From Protula sp. h YS-2021 (taxonomy: Eukaryota > Annelida > Polychaeta > Sabellida > Serpulidae): 64,000 bases of DNA. The stretch covers positions 26,722,116 through 26,786,115 of the forward strand of contig OX457026.1 of assembly GCA_949752745.1 (NCBI GenBank). Reading direction: 5' to 3'. The notes beneath the pieces were generated by a model. The model did not search any database and was not told the origin of the DNA. It saw nothing but the letters and a program-made list of their open reading frames with translations. The translations under genes were made by a program, and so were the position numbers. Of this stretch, positions 44,806 to 54,390 are shown piece after piece; position 1 is the stretch's first letter; each line of letters opens with the position of its first letter.

Positions 44806-45239
44806 ATACGAAGCAGATAGAAGCCATACTATCCCATGATGCCGCGACAAAAGACTTGTTTCAAGGTGTGTTTTCCATGGATCAGTTACCATCTTTACAA
44901 TGCGGTGTCTATGTCATCAACACAGACGATCATGATGAGCCAGAAGAGTATTGGGTGGCAGTATATTATGACGAAGACCCTGCAGAATATTTTGACTCTT
45001 ATGGACTTTTACCTATAGACAGTCGTTTGAATAAGTTTTTAAAGTTTAATTTCATTTATAATTCAGTTCCATTACAAACACCGATATCATCTACATGTGG
45101 ATTTTATTGTGTGTATTATATAATTCAAAGAGCTCGAGGACATAGTCCTTTTGAAATCATTGATGTATTAAGAAGAAGTGTTGGTGATTTTGTTGTAAAG
45201 GATTTTGTATATAGGCATTATAAGCCATTATTTTATTGA
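44802..45239 (+). CDS. Adenain-like cysteine protease (Ulp1/C5 fold), catalytic His replaced
   Basis: Processes virion proteins in Polintons and adenoviruses. An intact 145-residue ORF. Expected active-site layout is His, Asp/Glu, Gln, Cys. Here Asp65 lies in EYFDSYG, Gln92 in VPLQTPIS and Cys99 in STCGFYCVYY, but the His that should precede W-V-A is Tyr50 in EPEEYWVAVYYD. One C-to-T change in a CAT codon explains it, and it should abolish catalysis. The ORF overlaps the capsid stop by ATGA, and an AATAAA lies 65 nt after its stop near 45305. Length is somewhat short of the usual 200 or so. Confidence 0.85.
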   Translation: MNTKQIEAILSHDAATKDLFQGVFSMDQLPSLQCGVYVINTDDHDEPEEYWVAVYYDEDPAEYFDSYGLLPIDSRLNKFLKFNFIYNSVPLQTPISSTCGFYCVYYIIQRARGHSPFEIIDVLRRSVGDFVVKDFVYRHYKPLFY

Positions 45240-45392
45240 TGTTGTATTGTTTAAGTTGTATTAGTTAAGTAGTTGGTAATTGTTAATTGTATTATGAATA
45301 TTGTAAATAAACAAGACAGTTTTATACAACATTTTTTGTTTATTGTGTTATACATTATTTACATTTTTACAATTATTTTTTACATTAAACTT
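45240..45392. other. Convergent junction of the two Polinton gene blocks
   Basis: AT-rich spacer between plus and minus blocks. AATAAA at about 45305 on plus probably ends the plus-strand transcripts; the complement strand has TTTATT-derived AATAAA sites (near 45385-45395) for the other block. Confidence 0.5.
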
Positions 45393-46011
45393 TTATTTTA
45401 CAAATACATTCAATACATCGATAAACACATGCCATTCATACCAATCTAAATTAATATATGTATCATAGACATTACATTCACGTTTGTAAAGGCTATGAAA
45501 GCTCACATAACACTGTCCATTACCAAACTTTATTATTTTGACATCTTCGTGTTCAGACAGTTTCAGTTCATATCCATCCTCATTTATGTCAATGTCCATC
45601 ACCATAACGCACATGGGATGTGTCAGCTCAATGGACTTGGTGCCCCGCATGAGTTGCACTCCTTCTTTTTTGAATTCAAGCGTCAGGTCCTTTCCAATCC
45701 AATGCTTGTAACAGAGCGGACCATTCCACTGTGTTGGGGGAGATGTAGTCATAGCTTTCTGTAAGCTCGTCATATTGGCGAAATTGTACAGTTCTCCAGG
45801 TCTCAGTCACACGTACTTCTAATTCATTTGAGAGTATTAGGAGAAAGCCAGGTATCCTCAACTTCTCTAGATGTTCTTTCAATACAGATTGTTCGTCAAG
45901 CGATAGAATGATATACTTTCCAAAATGTTTTAGCACAATGTCATCACATAAGTTTCTCATATATGAGAATCCATGTGTAATGGGTTCATAATCAAACAAA
46001 TAGTCTTCCAT
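45393..46011 (-). pseudogene. Polinton minus-strand protein, PC4-like C-terminus, one frameshift
   Basis: From ATG 46011 (MEDYLFDYEPITHGFSYMRN) the frame runs to about 45690 with GKYIILSLDEQSVLKEHLEK, LRIPGFLLILSNELEVRVTE and FRQYDELTESYDYISPNTVE. A one-base shift leads to the frame ending 45393 with MRGTKSIELTHPMCVMVMDI, VKIIKFGNGQCYVSFHSLYK and INLDWYEWHVFIDVLNVFV. The last part follows the PC4 strand pattern ending in a W-x-x-F helix, weakly. A relic of the same protein sits in element 1 at 26170-26437. A TATA-like CATAAAAA lies 57 nt upstream. Confidence 0.55.
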
Positions 46012-46060
46012 CTCGTTCAACAGTCAGATCAACTATGAGCTGTCTCCTTCTCTGCAAAGA

Positions 46061-46069
46061 CGTTTTTAT
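46061..46069 (-). promoter_or_regulatory. TATA-like box of the 45393-46011 gene
   Basis: CATAAAAA on minus, about 57 nt before the ATG at 46011. Confidence 0.5.
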
Positions 46070-46099
46070 GCTCGCAAGATGGTGAAGAGTGAACAGCCT

Positions 46100-46432
46100 C
46101 TAGGAATCGTAAGACTGCGCGCCACTTCTTGATATAAAGTGAATCATATCTGCATATGGATTATCTGGCACAACTCCATCATAATCTTCTAGATAATTCT
46201 GTAAAAGATTTCTCCAGACTCTAATACGCATGTTAGAATCATGTTCAATCACATACACTTCAACTTTATTTCCAAGTCTACGTTTAAACCCAGGTTCAAG
46301 CGATATGTTTTTAAAGTCTTTTCACACTTCAGGTTTAAACCGATAATCAGAAATTATCCGAGAACTTATTATCACTTCATTCCTCTCATTTACAGTAAGG
46401 TAACCACCACCGTTAAATATGAGTGCATTCAT
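46100..46432 (-). pseudogene. Small Polinton protein (one nonsense codon)
   Basis: 111 codons from ATG 46432: MNALIFNGGGYLTVNERNEV, a TGA at codon 37, then ISLEPGFKRRLGNKVEVYVI and NYLEDYDGVVPDNPYADMIH. It directly follows the PC4-like gene (start 15 nt after its stop) without its own TATA, so it was probably co-transcribed. No family recognised. Confidence 0.45.
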
Positions 46433-46447
46433 GATGACAATACCTTG

Positions 46448-46804
46448 TTATGAGCCGTCTTCTTGTCTTCGAAGCCTTTTATCCACTTCTTTCACCTGCT
46501 TCTTCAACATTTTCCATTCAGGTATTGTCAGCAAAATACCCTTTTTCGTAGGACGGTTTCTTCCCGTCCCCTCATATCTGAGGTACTTGCGAATGTTTAC
46601 CACTCCTTCATTGCTTTGTTTCATAATCTTGATATACTTTCCATTTCCTAGAGAAAGCATTCCATCCCACGACTGTGGTGTTGGTGCCGTCTCCACTTTC
46701 AATTTCTTGATGGTAGTGGTAGGATTTTTAACTTTTAAGTCTTTGACTGTATCTGCAAGAGTATCCATATCAGTTGTAGACCTCTTACGACTTCCAAGTT
46801 CCAT
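46448..46804 (-). CDS. PC4-like ssDNA-binding transcription cofactor homologue
   Basis: An intact 118-residue ORF. Residues 1-45 are polar and basic; residues about 50-108 match the PC4 (Sub1/p15) fold: LSLGNGKYIKIMKQSNEGVV, NIRKYLRYEGTGRNRPTKKG and ILLTIPEWKMLKKQVKEVD. The core order strand, VNIRKY, PTKKGI-x-L, E-W-x-x-L is clear. PC4 binds melted or single-stranded DNA and helps RNA polymerase II transcription and DNA repair; in this element a role in promoter opening or replication is inferred. A TATA box is 62 nt upstream, and the start follows the polymerase stop by 34 nt. Confidence 0.78.
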   Translation of the reverse strand: MELGSRKRSTTDMDTLADTVKDLKVKNPTTTIKKLKVETAPTPQSWDGMLSLGNGKYIKIMKQSNEGVVNIRKYLRYEGTGRNRPTKKGILLTIPEWKMLKKQVKEVDKRLRRQEDGS

Positions 46805-46838
46805 GTTAACTCTTCAATGTTCACACCTCAAATAACTC

Positions 46839-49800
46839 TTACGTTGGAGGACCTCCCCTTTTTATACCACAGCCTTGTAATGTCCATGAGGTGGAATAGG
46901 CATCATTCAGCACATATCGCTTGTCGTCATATGGGGAGAGGGCTACTTTCCTCATCTTCTCTGAGAAAAGCTGGTGACTACGACTTCGAATAATGTGTCC
47001 TGTAGCCATCGTTTGAGTTTTCTTGAACAAACTGTCTCTAAACTGCACATGTTTAATGCGTCTTTGGCAAGCTCGAGTGATGCCTTTAGCTGCATGTTTT
47101 TCTTTTCCACCACACAATAAGCTGTACAGTTTCGGTCTGAGTCCAACAAACTCTTCAATGGGGACGCCTGCCATCTCATCCTTTATTTTCCCAAGCACTT
47201 TTTTGTTCACGTTGGAATGTAGGAAATGATCTGGCGGATAGTCACTTGTGTGGAACAGGTCAGCATCTTGCTGCATATCCTTGTAGATATCTTCCGTTTC
47301 TATGTCGTAACATAGACTGTCGGTGCGCTGAACAACAACTTGGCATTGGGATACTTGACCATGATGTAGTTGTAATGAAAGTTGAACACAAGCACTTTGC
47401 TGAGGTCGAGAATGGTGAAGCCAACTTGAATGGGTTTATCCAGAAGCAAATCCACTTTGCGCAAATGTACAGCGGTCAAATCTTTGTTGAAAATTTTGAA
47501 TTTGTTGAAAGAAGGTTTGGCTACAAGTTTCTTGAACCGCTTTTCCTTGTGAATAAGTTCAACATTGATTCGCTTTCTCACATTTTCCATGGTTTTGCTA
47601 AACACTGAGTTGTTCATCAGTTTGAAGAAGTCTTTCTCAAATGGGTTCTTAGCCAATTTTCTCTTTTCTGTGTTCAAGGTAATGTATTTTTCTAGCCATT
47701 TGCTCTGTTCAAACATGATGGCGCAATGTACTTTGGTGACTTTCAACCACAGTGAGACGTACTGTTGTAAATTCCTGTAATGAAGTACATATTTCTTCTT
47801 GTCAGACAAGTTAGGAATGAGCTTTTCACTGGGTTTGTCATTCATGTTCAGATCTTTCCGCAGCTTCTGACTGTACTCTGACAATTCTCCAACTTTGACA
47901 CATTTCCGTTCTGGAGCCACTGGGTAGTGATTATGACGATCATGGATTGAATTTGGGTATTCTAAATCCACTTCCAAAATGAATCCAATGTCGTCATCTT
48001 CAGCTACATCCATGAAGTCGATGGATTCTGGCTCGCTCACCCACATAAATCCTCTTTGTGGCATGCTTTGTGACATGGCCCAGCCATACAAGTTGTTTGC
48101 GTCGAGATGCATCAGGTAGTTGTTTGGTAACTCAGAATTGTAATCTGCTACGTAGGGAGTATTTGCTTTCGCATACTTGTGCGTGATCACAGATATTCCT
48201 CCACGTATGCCTTGCTCAACCATTTGGTACATGTCAATGTCATTGATCAATTCCAACTTCACCTTTGTCGCTTTTAACATAGCATCCCACGACAGTCCTG
48301 GTGCTGTATAGTAGTGAGCAGGATCCAATTAATACGTGTTGAGACACACTTGACGAAAATTTTCAAACACGTCAGCTAGCAGTAGCACATCTGATTTCAG
48401 GTACAGGTCTGGTATTCTCCGAATGTGGTACAGTTGAATGTATCCCACACCTTCTGAACATGCGCATAATCCTCAACGCTAATGTCCTCTTCGCTAAGCT
48501 TACTATAAAACTTGTCCTTTGATGGTAGCTGTGTTTCAGCAAACTTGGATGGTTCGTCCACGTAATCGTAGGGATACACTCCCTTTCTCAGCAGCAAATC
48601 TTTTTTGTTGCTATCGTGAATGTGAGAGGTCATGTTGTAGAAGTTGTCTTTCCCTTCTGCCGCAAGGTTGGATACCAATTTCTGTAGAGAGGTACTCATG
48701 AACTGAAAGCTGTCTGTAAATTTTAGATTGCTCATGGTGAATGCAATATATTTCTCAATGGTGTTGGGAATGACTGTAATCGTTTCATTTTTAAATTTTC
48801 CAATTTTCTCCATGATCAAATGGCTGTCATAGCCTCGTAAATTGTGGATAAACACAGGAATGATAAAAGAATCTTTATCCCCCTGCTGATCCTTTCTAAG
48901 TCGGAATTGTAAGTTGTATTCATTATGTGCAGCTCCGCGGTATTTGCCATTGATGTGGTCATGATCTCTCACACGATCTGCTCCTAGAGGCTCATAAAAA
49001 ATGTAGCAATCAACAGCGTTCTTGAAATCCTCTTTGTCTTCACGAGTCATCACCATATCCTTTGGCTGCTGTAAACCATGCACAATACGATCACGTTCAT
49101 TCACCATATGGTCTAGAAAGACTTTTACGGTGTTGTCTCCTCGATACATAACTGGTGCACGTATGTCATACTGGCTGATAACTACATAGGCGAAGCTGTT
49201 TGGACGATGATGTTGATACTTGTCTCCTTCCTGCTTTTTCGTGAAACATTCAAAGTCAGCATAAATCACAAAAGGTGCTCGCTGCTGTTTTGCTACATTC
49301 TTGAACTTGATGAGGGATTCTTTGGGGAATGATAGGCGTTGTGCTCCATGCTTGCCACACACTTCACGATGCTTGTCTAAAAGATCTTGTCGCTTAAACC
49401 CGTGAAGACAGTTGAAACAATAAAATGCTGCATTCTTGCACTTTGATCGATAAGCCATAAGTCTGCTGAAATTCTTGATAAGGCAGTAATGTCTTTTCTT
49501 GTCATTTCTAATCAAAAGCAAGTTGATTTCTCTCATGCTGGTGTTTCGACTTAGTTGTATTGGAACAACTACATCATGTTCATATCCAAACACATTGATA
49601 GACACATCATTCTCCTTTTCAAATTTTGGAATGTCTGTAATAGGTGTGGGAAATGTCGTGCCTTCCACCTTTAATTCGTTCTCAAATGGTTTGTATTGAT
49701 TCACACGTTGTGGGTTTTTGCTTGTTGAAGGATGAAGATGAGCCAATACAGACCATAAGAAGCACTTGTTATCATCATTCTGAATGTTTAACACACCTCC

Positions 49801-50580
49801 TGTATTCTTTACTTTCTTCGATAGTGGAATAAAACTACTTGCTTCCAGAGGCGCTAACGTAGCTGTATGCACTTCAATATACAATATGTTATCCAACACC
49901 CAGGAAGAACCTTGTCACTCATGTTCATCAAACTTGGTAAACAATTTTTTATAGGCTTCTGGCAAGTCCTTCTCAATATCCGCTGGATTGTATGCTGCAT
50001 ATGTTGGACTGCTGATAAAGGCATTATCCACTTGTTCTACCATAACACCTTCAGCATTCGCCGTCAGTTCCTTGAAGCGTGCATGCACCACTGTATATCA
50101 TTTCATGCCACAATTTAACGTTTCTAGCAAATTTCTCTTGATCCGGTTCTCTTGTTGTCGCATTTCAAGTAGTAAATCCGATCCATCTTCATACTCAAAC
50201 CTTTTTTCCTGCGCGTTTTCACCAAGACTAAGCCTCCTGCCTCTCCCTACTTGTCCTGTCTTTTGCTTCTTTGTAGGTTGTTCTTCATGAGGTACATTTT
50301 CCATCTCAGCTGGTATGCATGCATGTGTCTCAAACGTATCCATAGATGGAAATATTTTAATGCATTCACAGCAGAGGACCGGATCAGGTCTGTCAACGCC
50401 ATCTTGTACCGTCTTTCGTCTCTTGGCTTCAATCTCCTCAACAAGCTCTCTATGAGCATGTTTCATCTTAGCTGGTTTGCATGTATGCGCTTCAAACAAT
50501 TCTAGAGATGGAAATGTTGCATTACAATCATGGCAGAACACTGATGTGTCTGAATTAGATGCCGTTGTTGTTGTTGTCAC
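46839..50580 (-). pseudogene. Protein-primed-type family B DNA polymerase with N-terminal zinc fingers
   Basis: Replicates the element. About 1,247 codons from ATG 50580. The N-terminal piece (to 50098) has two C2H2/C2HC fingers, CHDCNATFPSLELFEAHTC and CCECIKIFPSMDTFETHAC. An in-frame TGA precedes the conserved FISSPTYAAYN region; another TGA lies near 49918. The main frame 49899-48397 has CFNCLHGFKRQDLLDKHREV plus Cys, the exonuclease motif YADFECF, an HNH-like VRDHDHINGKYRGAAHNEYN, and HNLRGYDSHLI. After a shift near 48408 and a TAA near 48330, motif A is DANNLYGWAMSQS and motif B KLMNNSVFSKTMEN. A shift near 47306 falls in motif C (TDSLCYD); the rest ends at 46839. No TATA was seen before 50580. 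Inactive. Confidence 0.93.
46859..46866 (-). promoter_or_regulatory. TATA box of the PC4-like gene
   Basis: TATAAAAA on minus, 62 nt before the ATG at 46804. It lies within the last codons of the polymerase gene. Confidence 0.6.
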
Positions 50581-50637
50581 GTCAACTGCTGAAACTGAAA
50601 TGCTGAAATGTAATCTCAGACATGTCCTTTTACTGCT

Positions 50638-50991
50638 TCACCAACAGGTCGGGTTTCCGCAACTACACTGGTATCTGTAAAACTGCTCCATCGTGAAAGG
50701 TCTTCCTGAGCACTTGAAAGGATGAAAATTATAATACCCGAAGTTTTTCAGCGTCGCACTGCACCACCAGCAGTCTGTGCATGGCTCTGGTCCAGGTAAT
50801 CTTGCATTAAACTTGTACCATAGCGAACCACCACAGGTTTTGCAACAGTAATGACGTGGTGCATTGTGGTGTACCAGGCAGTTGTGTGGTTGCCCTGGAT
50901 ATTCTAGCCACACCCAACACTTATAACATTCTGTTGTCAGCGTCACTGCGCTTCCGTTCCGCATCACTGTAACTGTACAACTTGTAGACAT
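50638..50991 (-). CDS. Cys-rich zinc-binding Polinton protein
   Basis: An intact 117-residue ORF with 15 Cys in CxxC-type pairs: CYKCWVWLEYPGQPHNC, CCKTCGGSLWYKF, CTDCWWC and YQCSCGNPTCW. The first pair with P-x-N-C and a later H pair could form two or three zinc knuckles. Starts MSTSCTVTVMRNGSAV; a TATA box lies 47 nt upstream. It sits just before the polymerase on the same strand, 57 nt apart, so a shared transcript is possible. No family recognised; a role in host interaction or nucleic-acid binding is a guess. Its intactness amid decayed neighbours is notable. Confidence 0.7.
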   Translation of the reverse strand: MSTSCTVTVMRNGSAVTLTTECYKCWVWLEYPGQPHNCLVHHNAPRHYCCKTCGGSLWYKFNARLPGPEPCTDCWWCSATLKNFGYYNFHPFKCSGRPFTMEQFYRYQCSCGNPTCW

Positions 50992-51030
50992 CTTGCTGCT
51001 TGTTTTGGGAAATGTAGTCTGTAACCCCCA

Positions 51031-51038
51031 TTTATATA
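51031..51038 (-). promoter_or_regulatory. TATA box of the Cys-rich gene
   Basis: TATATAAA on minus, 47 nt before the ATG at 50991. Confidence 0.7.
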
Positions 51039-51059
51039 CTACTACATAGAAGCGGCTGG

Positions 51060-51155
51060 GGGGTCCTTACTTGCGTGTGGCTCAGTGGGGGGGGGGGGGG
51101 TCCTTGCTTGTGGCTTGGGGGGGGGGGGTCCTTGCTTGTGGCTTGGGGGGGAGGT
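51060..51155. repeat. G-rich 32-bp tandem repeat between divergent genes
   Basis: Three units of TCCTTGCTTGTGGCTTGGGG followed by G-runs of 6-11, between the divergent TATA boxes of the 50638-50991 and 51213-51749 genes. The runs could form G-quadruplexes. Confidence 0.8.
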
Positions 51156-51157
51156 GC

Positions 51158-51164
51158 TATATAA
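51158..51164 (+). promoter_or_regulatory. TATA box of the LIM-like gene
   Basis: CTATATAA, about 54 nt before the ATG at 51213. Confidence 0.65.
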
Positions 51165-51212
51165 CTGCTTATCATTTCAGTTTTGGTACACAACCGCTTC
51201 TGACTGTTCAAC

Positions 51213-51749
51213 ATGGAGTACTACGCACCCATCAACTACGCGCTCACCCTTTCCGATAGAATGGAGGTGCATTTTCCGGTCACACCGCCTGTTACTGAGC
51301 CAGAAAGAACTTTTATTTTCCACCTGCTGCCGGATCAAGCTCACGCTACGGTGCTATGCATGTCGGTCTTCCTGAACAGAACGTTGCTCATCGGCAAGCG
51401 TCTGAGAGACACTGAGGAGGGGCGCTACAACCACGCATATTTTAAAACTGCTGTGTTGGGGGAGTCAATCCCCTCACGACTTGAGGAAGAAGAATATCCG
51501 GCTTGGAGCCGATATTTCTTGCAGCAGGATGTTGATATTTGCATTGGATGTGGTGTCATGCTAAGCCCAGACCGTGTGATTGCTGCAGACTTTTGGCACC
51601 AGACATGTATCTACTGTGCGGCTACTTGGGTATATCACACTGCTCTGGCCCACAGCTACACCATGAGATGCTTCAGCTGCAATAGGAGAACGAAGCTCTA
51701 CCTGATGAATGGGCAGCAAATGAGCCACGACCAGTGCAAGACATCATAG
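51213..51749 (+). CDS. Polinton right-end protein with LIM-like zinc motif
   Basis: An intact 178-residue ORF starting MEYYAPINYALTLSDRMEVH. The N-terminal 110 residues are beta-rich with no recognised domain (FIFHLLPDQAHATVLCMSVF, GRYNHAYFKTAVLG). Residues about 112-165 carry CIGCGVMLSPDRVIAADFWH, QTCIYCAATW and MRCFSCNRRTKLYLM, an arrangement C-x2-C, W-H-x2-C-x2-C, C-x2-C that resembles one LIM-type or related zinc domain. It is transcribed toward the right end, opposite to the polymerase block, with its own TATA box. An accessory role such as interaction with host proteins is inferred only from the domain type. Confidence 0.65.
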   Translation: MEYYAPINYALTLSDRMEVHFPVTPPVTEPERTFIFHLLPDQAHATVLCMSVFLNRTLLIGKRLRDTEEGRYNHAYFKTAVLGESIPSRLEEEEYPAWSRYFLQQDVDICIGCGVMLSPDRVIAADFWHQTCIYCAATWVYHTALAHSYTMRCFSCNRRTKLYLMNGQQMSHDQCKTS

Positions 51750-52110
51750 CATTTTTTTTAATCTGGCAGCAGGAAAAACTAACACTTCTCGGCCCTTCTA
51801 AGGGCCCTCCACTATTACGAAATGAAACGCTAATCGTGTTATTTTGTTAGTAATTCTGTGTATGCATGAGAGTGTGGGAAATGCTTTAAAAAAATTGTCG
51901 TCTGCCTGGCTGTCCATCTGCCCGCGTCTGTCCGCGTCTGACCGTCTGTCTGCCATCCATGTGACGTCATTATAACGTCGCTGTTTTAATATGCCCATGG
52001 GCGTTCTAAAACAGTCGTGACGTCATTTTAACGTCACTGTTTTAATACGCCCATCATATATTGATATGAGGCGCCCATTATATAGTGATATGAGGCGCCC
52101 CTCCCCCATT
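51750..52110. repeat. Short direct repeats between the last gene and right TIR
   Basis: GTGACGTCATTATAACGTC with CTGTTTTAATATGCCCAT occurs twice (51960, 52018), and TATTGATATGAGGCGCCCAT-like twice (52055, 52080). A CTGTCCGTC-like run lies near 51910. No gene. Confidence 0.7.
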
Positions 52111-52428
52111 TTGCATGTGATCAAATTGTGGTGTGTAACTTATGCTGACTTGGCATGCTGACTTGACAGAATGTTCCTCACCTAGGGGGGGGGCCACTTT
52201 ATAACCATAGGGTCTGTCCCGACTGCCGGCTAGGGGGGGGAGGTCCTCACTTTCTAGTGTTGCCATGACTATCATGGCTACGTTACCATGACTACGTCAC
52301 ATTACCATGGCTACGCTTCGTTACCATGACTACGTTAATTCGTTACCATGACGACACCTATGACGTCACTTCCGGTCCAGATAGAATGACGTCACTTCCT
52401 GTGGTGGAATCCTTACTTTCCTACTACT
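52111..52428. repeat. Polinton right terminal inverted repeat
   Basis: Inverted partner of 35895-36147. It holds five CATGAC/CATGGCTACG units and a G-run insertion (52180-52225) absent from the left copy. Confidence 0.92.
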
Positions 52429-52434
52429 AATTGA
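52429..52434. other. Target-site duplication, right copy (AATTGA)
   Basis: AATTGA directly after the right tip CCTACTACT; identical to 35889-35894. Confidence 0.9.
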
Positions 52435-53690
52435 GTATAAATAGATTAGATTTATCATAGACTATGCGCGGGATTTCCTACAATTTGGACAATTAAGGTC
52501 CAAACGAGATACATTTTGACAGATGTTTCCATCTTTGCTCTGGAAGTTTCGGTGCAAACATCTTCAGAACATATCCAATTATAGGAATTGCAATAGCTCC
52601 CTACTTAATAAAGCTAATCCATCACAAGAACATATTAATTGCAATTATAGAACAGGCAACACAACGGTGCAATTAAATTTTAAAAGGAGAATATCAGAAA
52701 ATTCATTTTTTTATATTTATTTTATAGCATTTCTTTTGGGTGGCAGCTGTCTAGGTGGAACATGCCCGCCTGGGGCATTTGTCCAGTGGGCAGTTGTTTG
52801 AGTGGTAGTTTTCCGGGTTGCACATGTGTAGGTGGTACTTGTCGTGCTCTCGAGTATGAAACAGATAAAATCTAGTCTTGAGTTTAGGCGTTTATCATAT
52901 CGTTCTCGTTGAATTTTGCAGTCAAATATTACTTACTTTTTTGCACTCTTCAATTAAAGCGTCTATTGCTGTGGAAATGCCGTTACTTTAAGGACGGAAT
53001 GAAAAGCTTAGTTTATTTCAAGAGTTAAAATATTTTAATAGATTTTTAATTATTATCAAGCCGTAAATTTAATGACTTGTGCTCGTTATCAAACGACTAG
53101 TAAACGACTACACGTTTAATAATAGTATTTTGCCTTTAATCTTCCGATGACCACGATACGCAATTTGCAACAAAATTTGTAATTTTAATCAACCGCAAAC
53201 ATTTTATTTCTGATGATAAAGAACCTCTGTTTTCAATAACGTTAAAAGATTACGTCATTTGATTTTATTATTATTATTATTATTATTATCATTATATTAT
53301 ATAATTGAAAATTAATTGAAAATAGCCAGGTTTTGTTTTCCAAAAATAAGTAATCGGAATTGACATTTTAATACATCATATTGTAATCCAGAATGAAAGG
53401 CTTCTATCTTGTTAAATGGCAGATTTATTTGTTATGGGTATAAAGTAAAGCTAGAGTACGTTATTTAACTATAAAAGATTGAAATTTGGAAGATCGTTTC
53501 AGTTAACACTACAAAGTGGATAGCATTTCAAACAAACTGTCAAATGCTGAAGCCTTAAACCAGGTACTTTACAAATTGGTTGAAGAATGTAGACAGCTTA
53601 TAATGTGGCTGACTGAACCAGGCTGTTTACCAACTGTCTGAAATTTTCAGGCACTTTGTAAACTGTCTAATTTGACAGTTTTCCTGTAAC
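52435..53690. other. AT-rich non-coding stretch right of the Polinton
   Basis: It contains a short degenerate GGTGG(A/C)A-type repeat near 52735-52850 and an (ATT)n run at 53262-53290. A family of CTGTCAAATG/CTGTCTAATT phrases recurs at 53530-53690. No supported gene. Confidence 0.5.
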
Positions 53691-53830
53691 ATATACATAC
53701 ATTCATGCATAAATACACTCATTCATACACACATTCATTCACACATACACACATACATACACACACATACATACACACATAAACAAACAGAAATGCATAC
53801 ATACATAAACACTTATGAAGACTCACATAG
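53690..53830. repeat. (ACAT)n/(ACAC)n low-complexity tract
   Basis: Imperfect CACATACATACA repeats. Poly-Tyr/Val ORFs here are artefacts. Confidence 0.9.
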
Positions 53831-53849
53831 GTACATAGATGGGTGTAGG

Positions 53850-54390
53850 ACAAAATACCACCGGACATAATACCACCGGACATAATACCACCAAGGAAAT
53901 GAAAAGTAGGACAAAATACCACCACAATGTTTTATTGCTTTCTCTGATCACCGGAGCTATTTATAACTGAATGTAACTAAAACAAACGTAAAATTACATT
54001 CACTGAGGACATTCTACTTTACTGAAACTGTTCTTTTTTGTAGATCCTACTTGGTTTGTTGTCATGGTTTATTGCTGTTGATATTGGTTTAAATTGTACT
54101 CATTTCTGTGCCCTATTTATATGCGGAAATTCTTGCGCTATGGCAATCCCTTACGAATAATGACAAAACGGAGTATTTGCTCTTATTCTCTGCGACTTGC
54201 TGCATTTGATTTTTATAATCCCTAAGCCGTCTCCGTTTCGCGTGTTATTTGAGCTTCTTCCATGACTGGACGCCACCGAGTCTGCGTTGTTACGCTGTAT
54301 AATGAAAAGATATCGTTGGTGGTATTTTGTCCTAATTTTCATTTCCTTGGTGGTATTATGTCCGGTGGTATTTTGTCCGGTCCCCATATA
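53850..54390. mobile_element. MITE-like inverted repeat element
   Basis: The left end has GGACAAAATACCACCGGACA, ATAATACCACC and AAGGAAATGAAAAGTAGGAC; the right end (54320-54390) is the complement (GGTGGTATTTTGTCC, TTTCATTTCCTTGG, GGTGGTATTATGTCCGG). Inverted repeats of about 75 bp enclose roughly 390 bp with no coding capacity. The internal GGACATAATACCACC unit is doubled on the left. Confidence 0.8.

Larger units (their letters stand above)
35895..52428. mobile_element. Element 3: near full-length Maverick/Polinton (16.5 kb)
   Basis: Bounded by inverted repeats with tips AGTAGG... (left) and ...CTACTACT (right) and flanked by a perfect 6-bp duplication AATTGA at 35889-35894 and 52429-52434. 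AG/CT tips and 6-bp duplications are hallmarks of Polintons. The interior encodes a retroviral-type integrase with chromodomain, a packaging ATPase, a double-jelly-roll-type major capsid protein, an adenain-like protease and a family B DNA polymerase, the Polinton core set. Accessory genes include several PC4-like and zinc-binding proteins. Most large genes carry one to four lesions each, so the copy is inactive, while gene order is complete. Two tiling blocks point toward each other and meet near 45.3 kb. Confidence 0.96.

Noticed and set aside
46419..46835. 138-codon plus ORF
   Set aside because: Antisense shadow of the intact PC4-like gene.
35895..52428. Free virus genome or endogenous adenovirus
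   Set aside because: The 6-bp target duplication, AG/CT tips and integrase show an integrated Polinton; capsid and protease resemblance to adenovirus is the known deep kinship.
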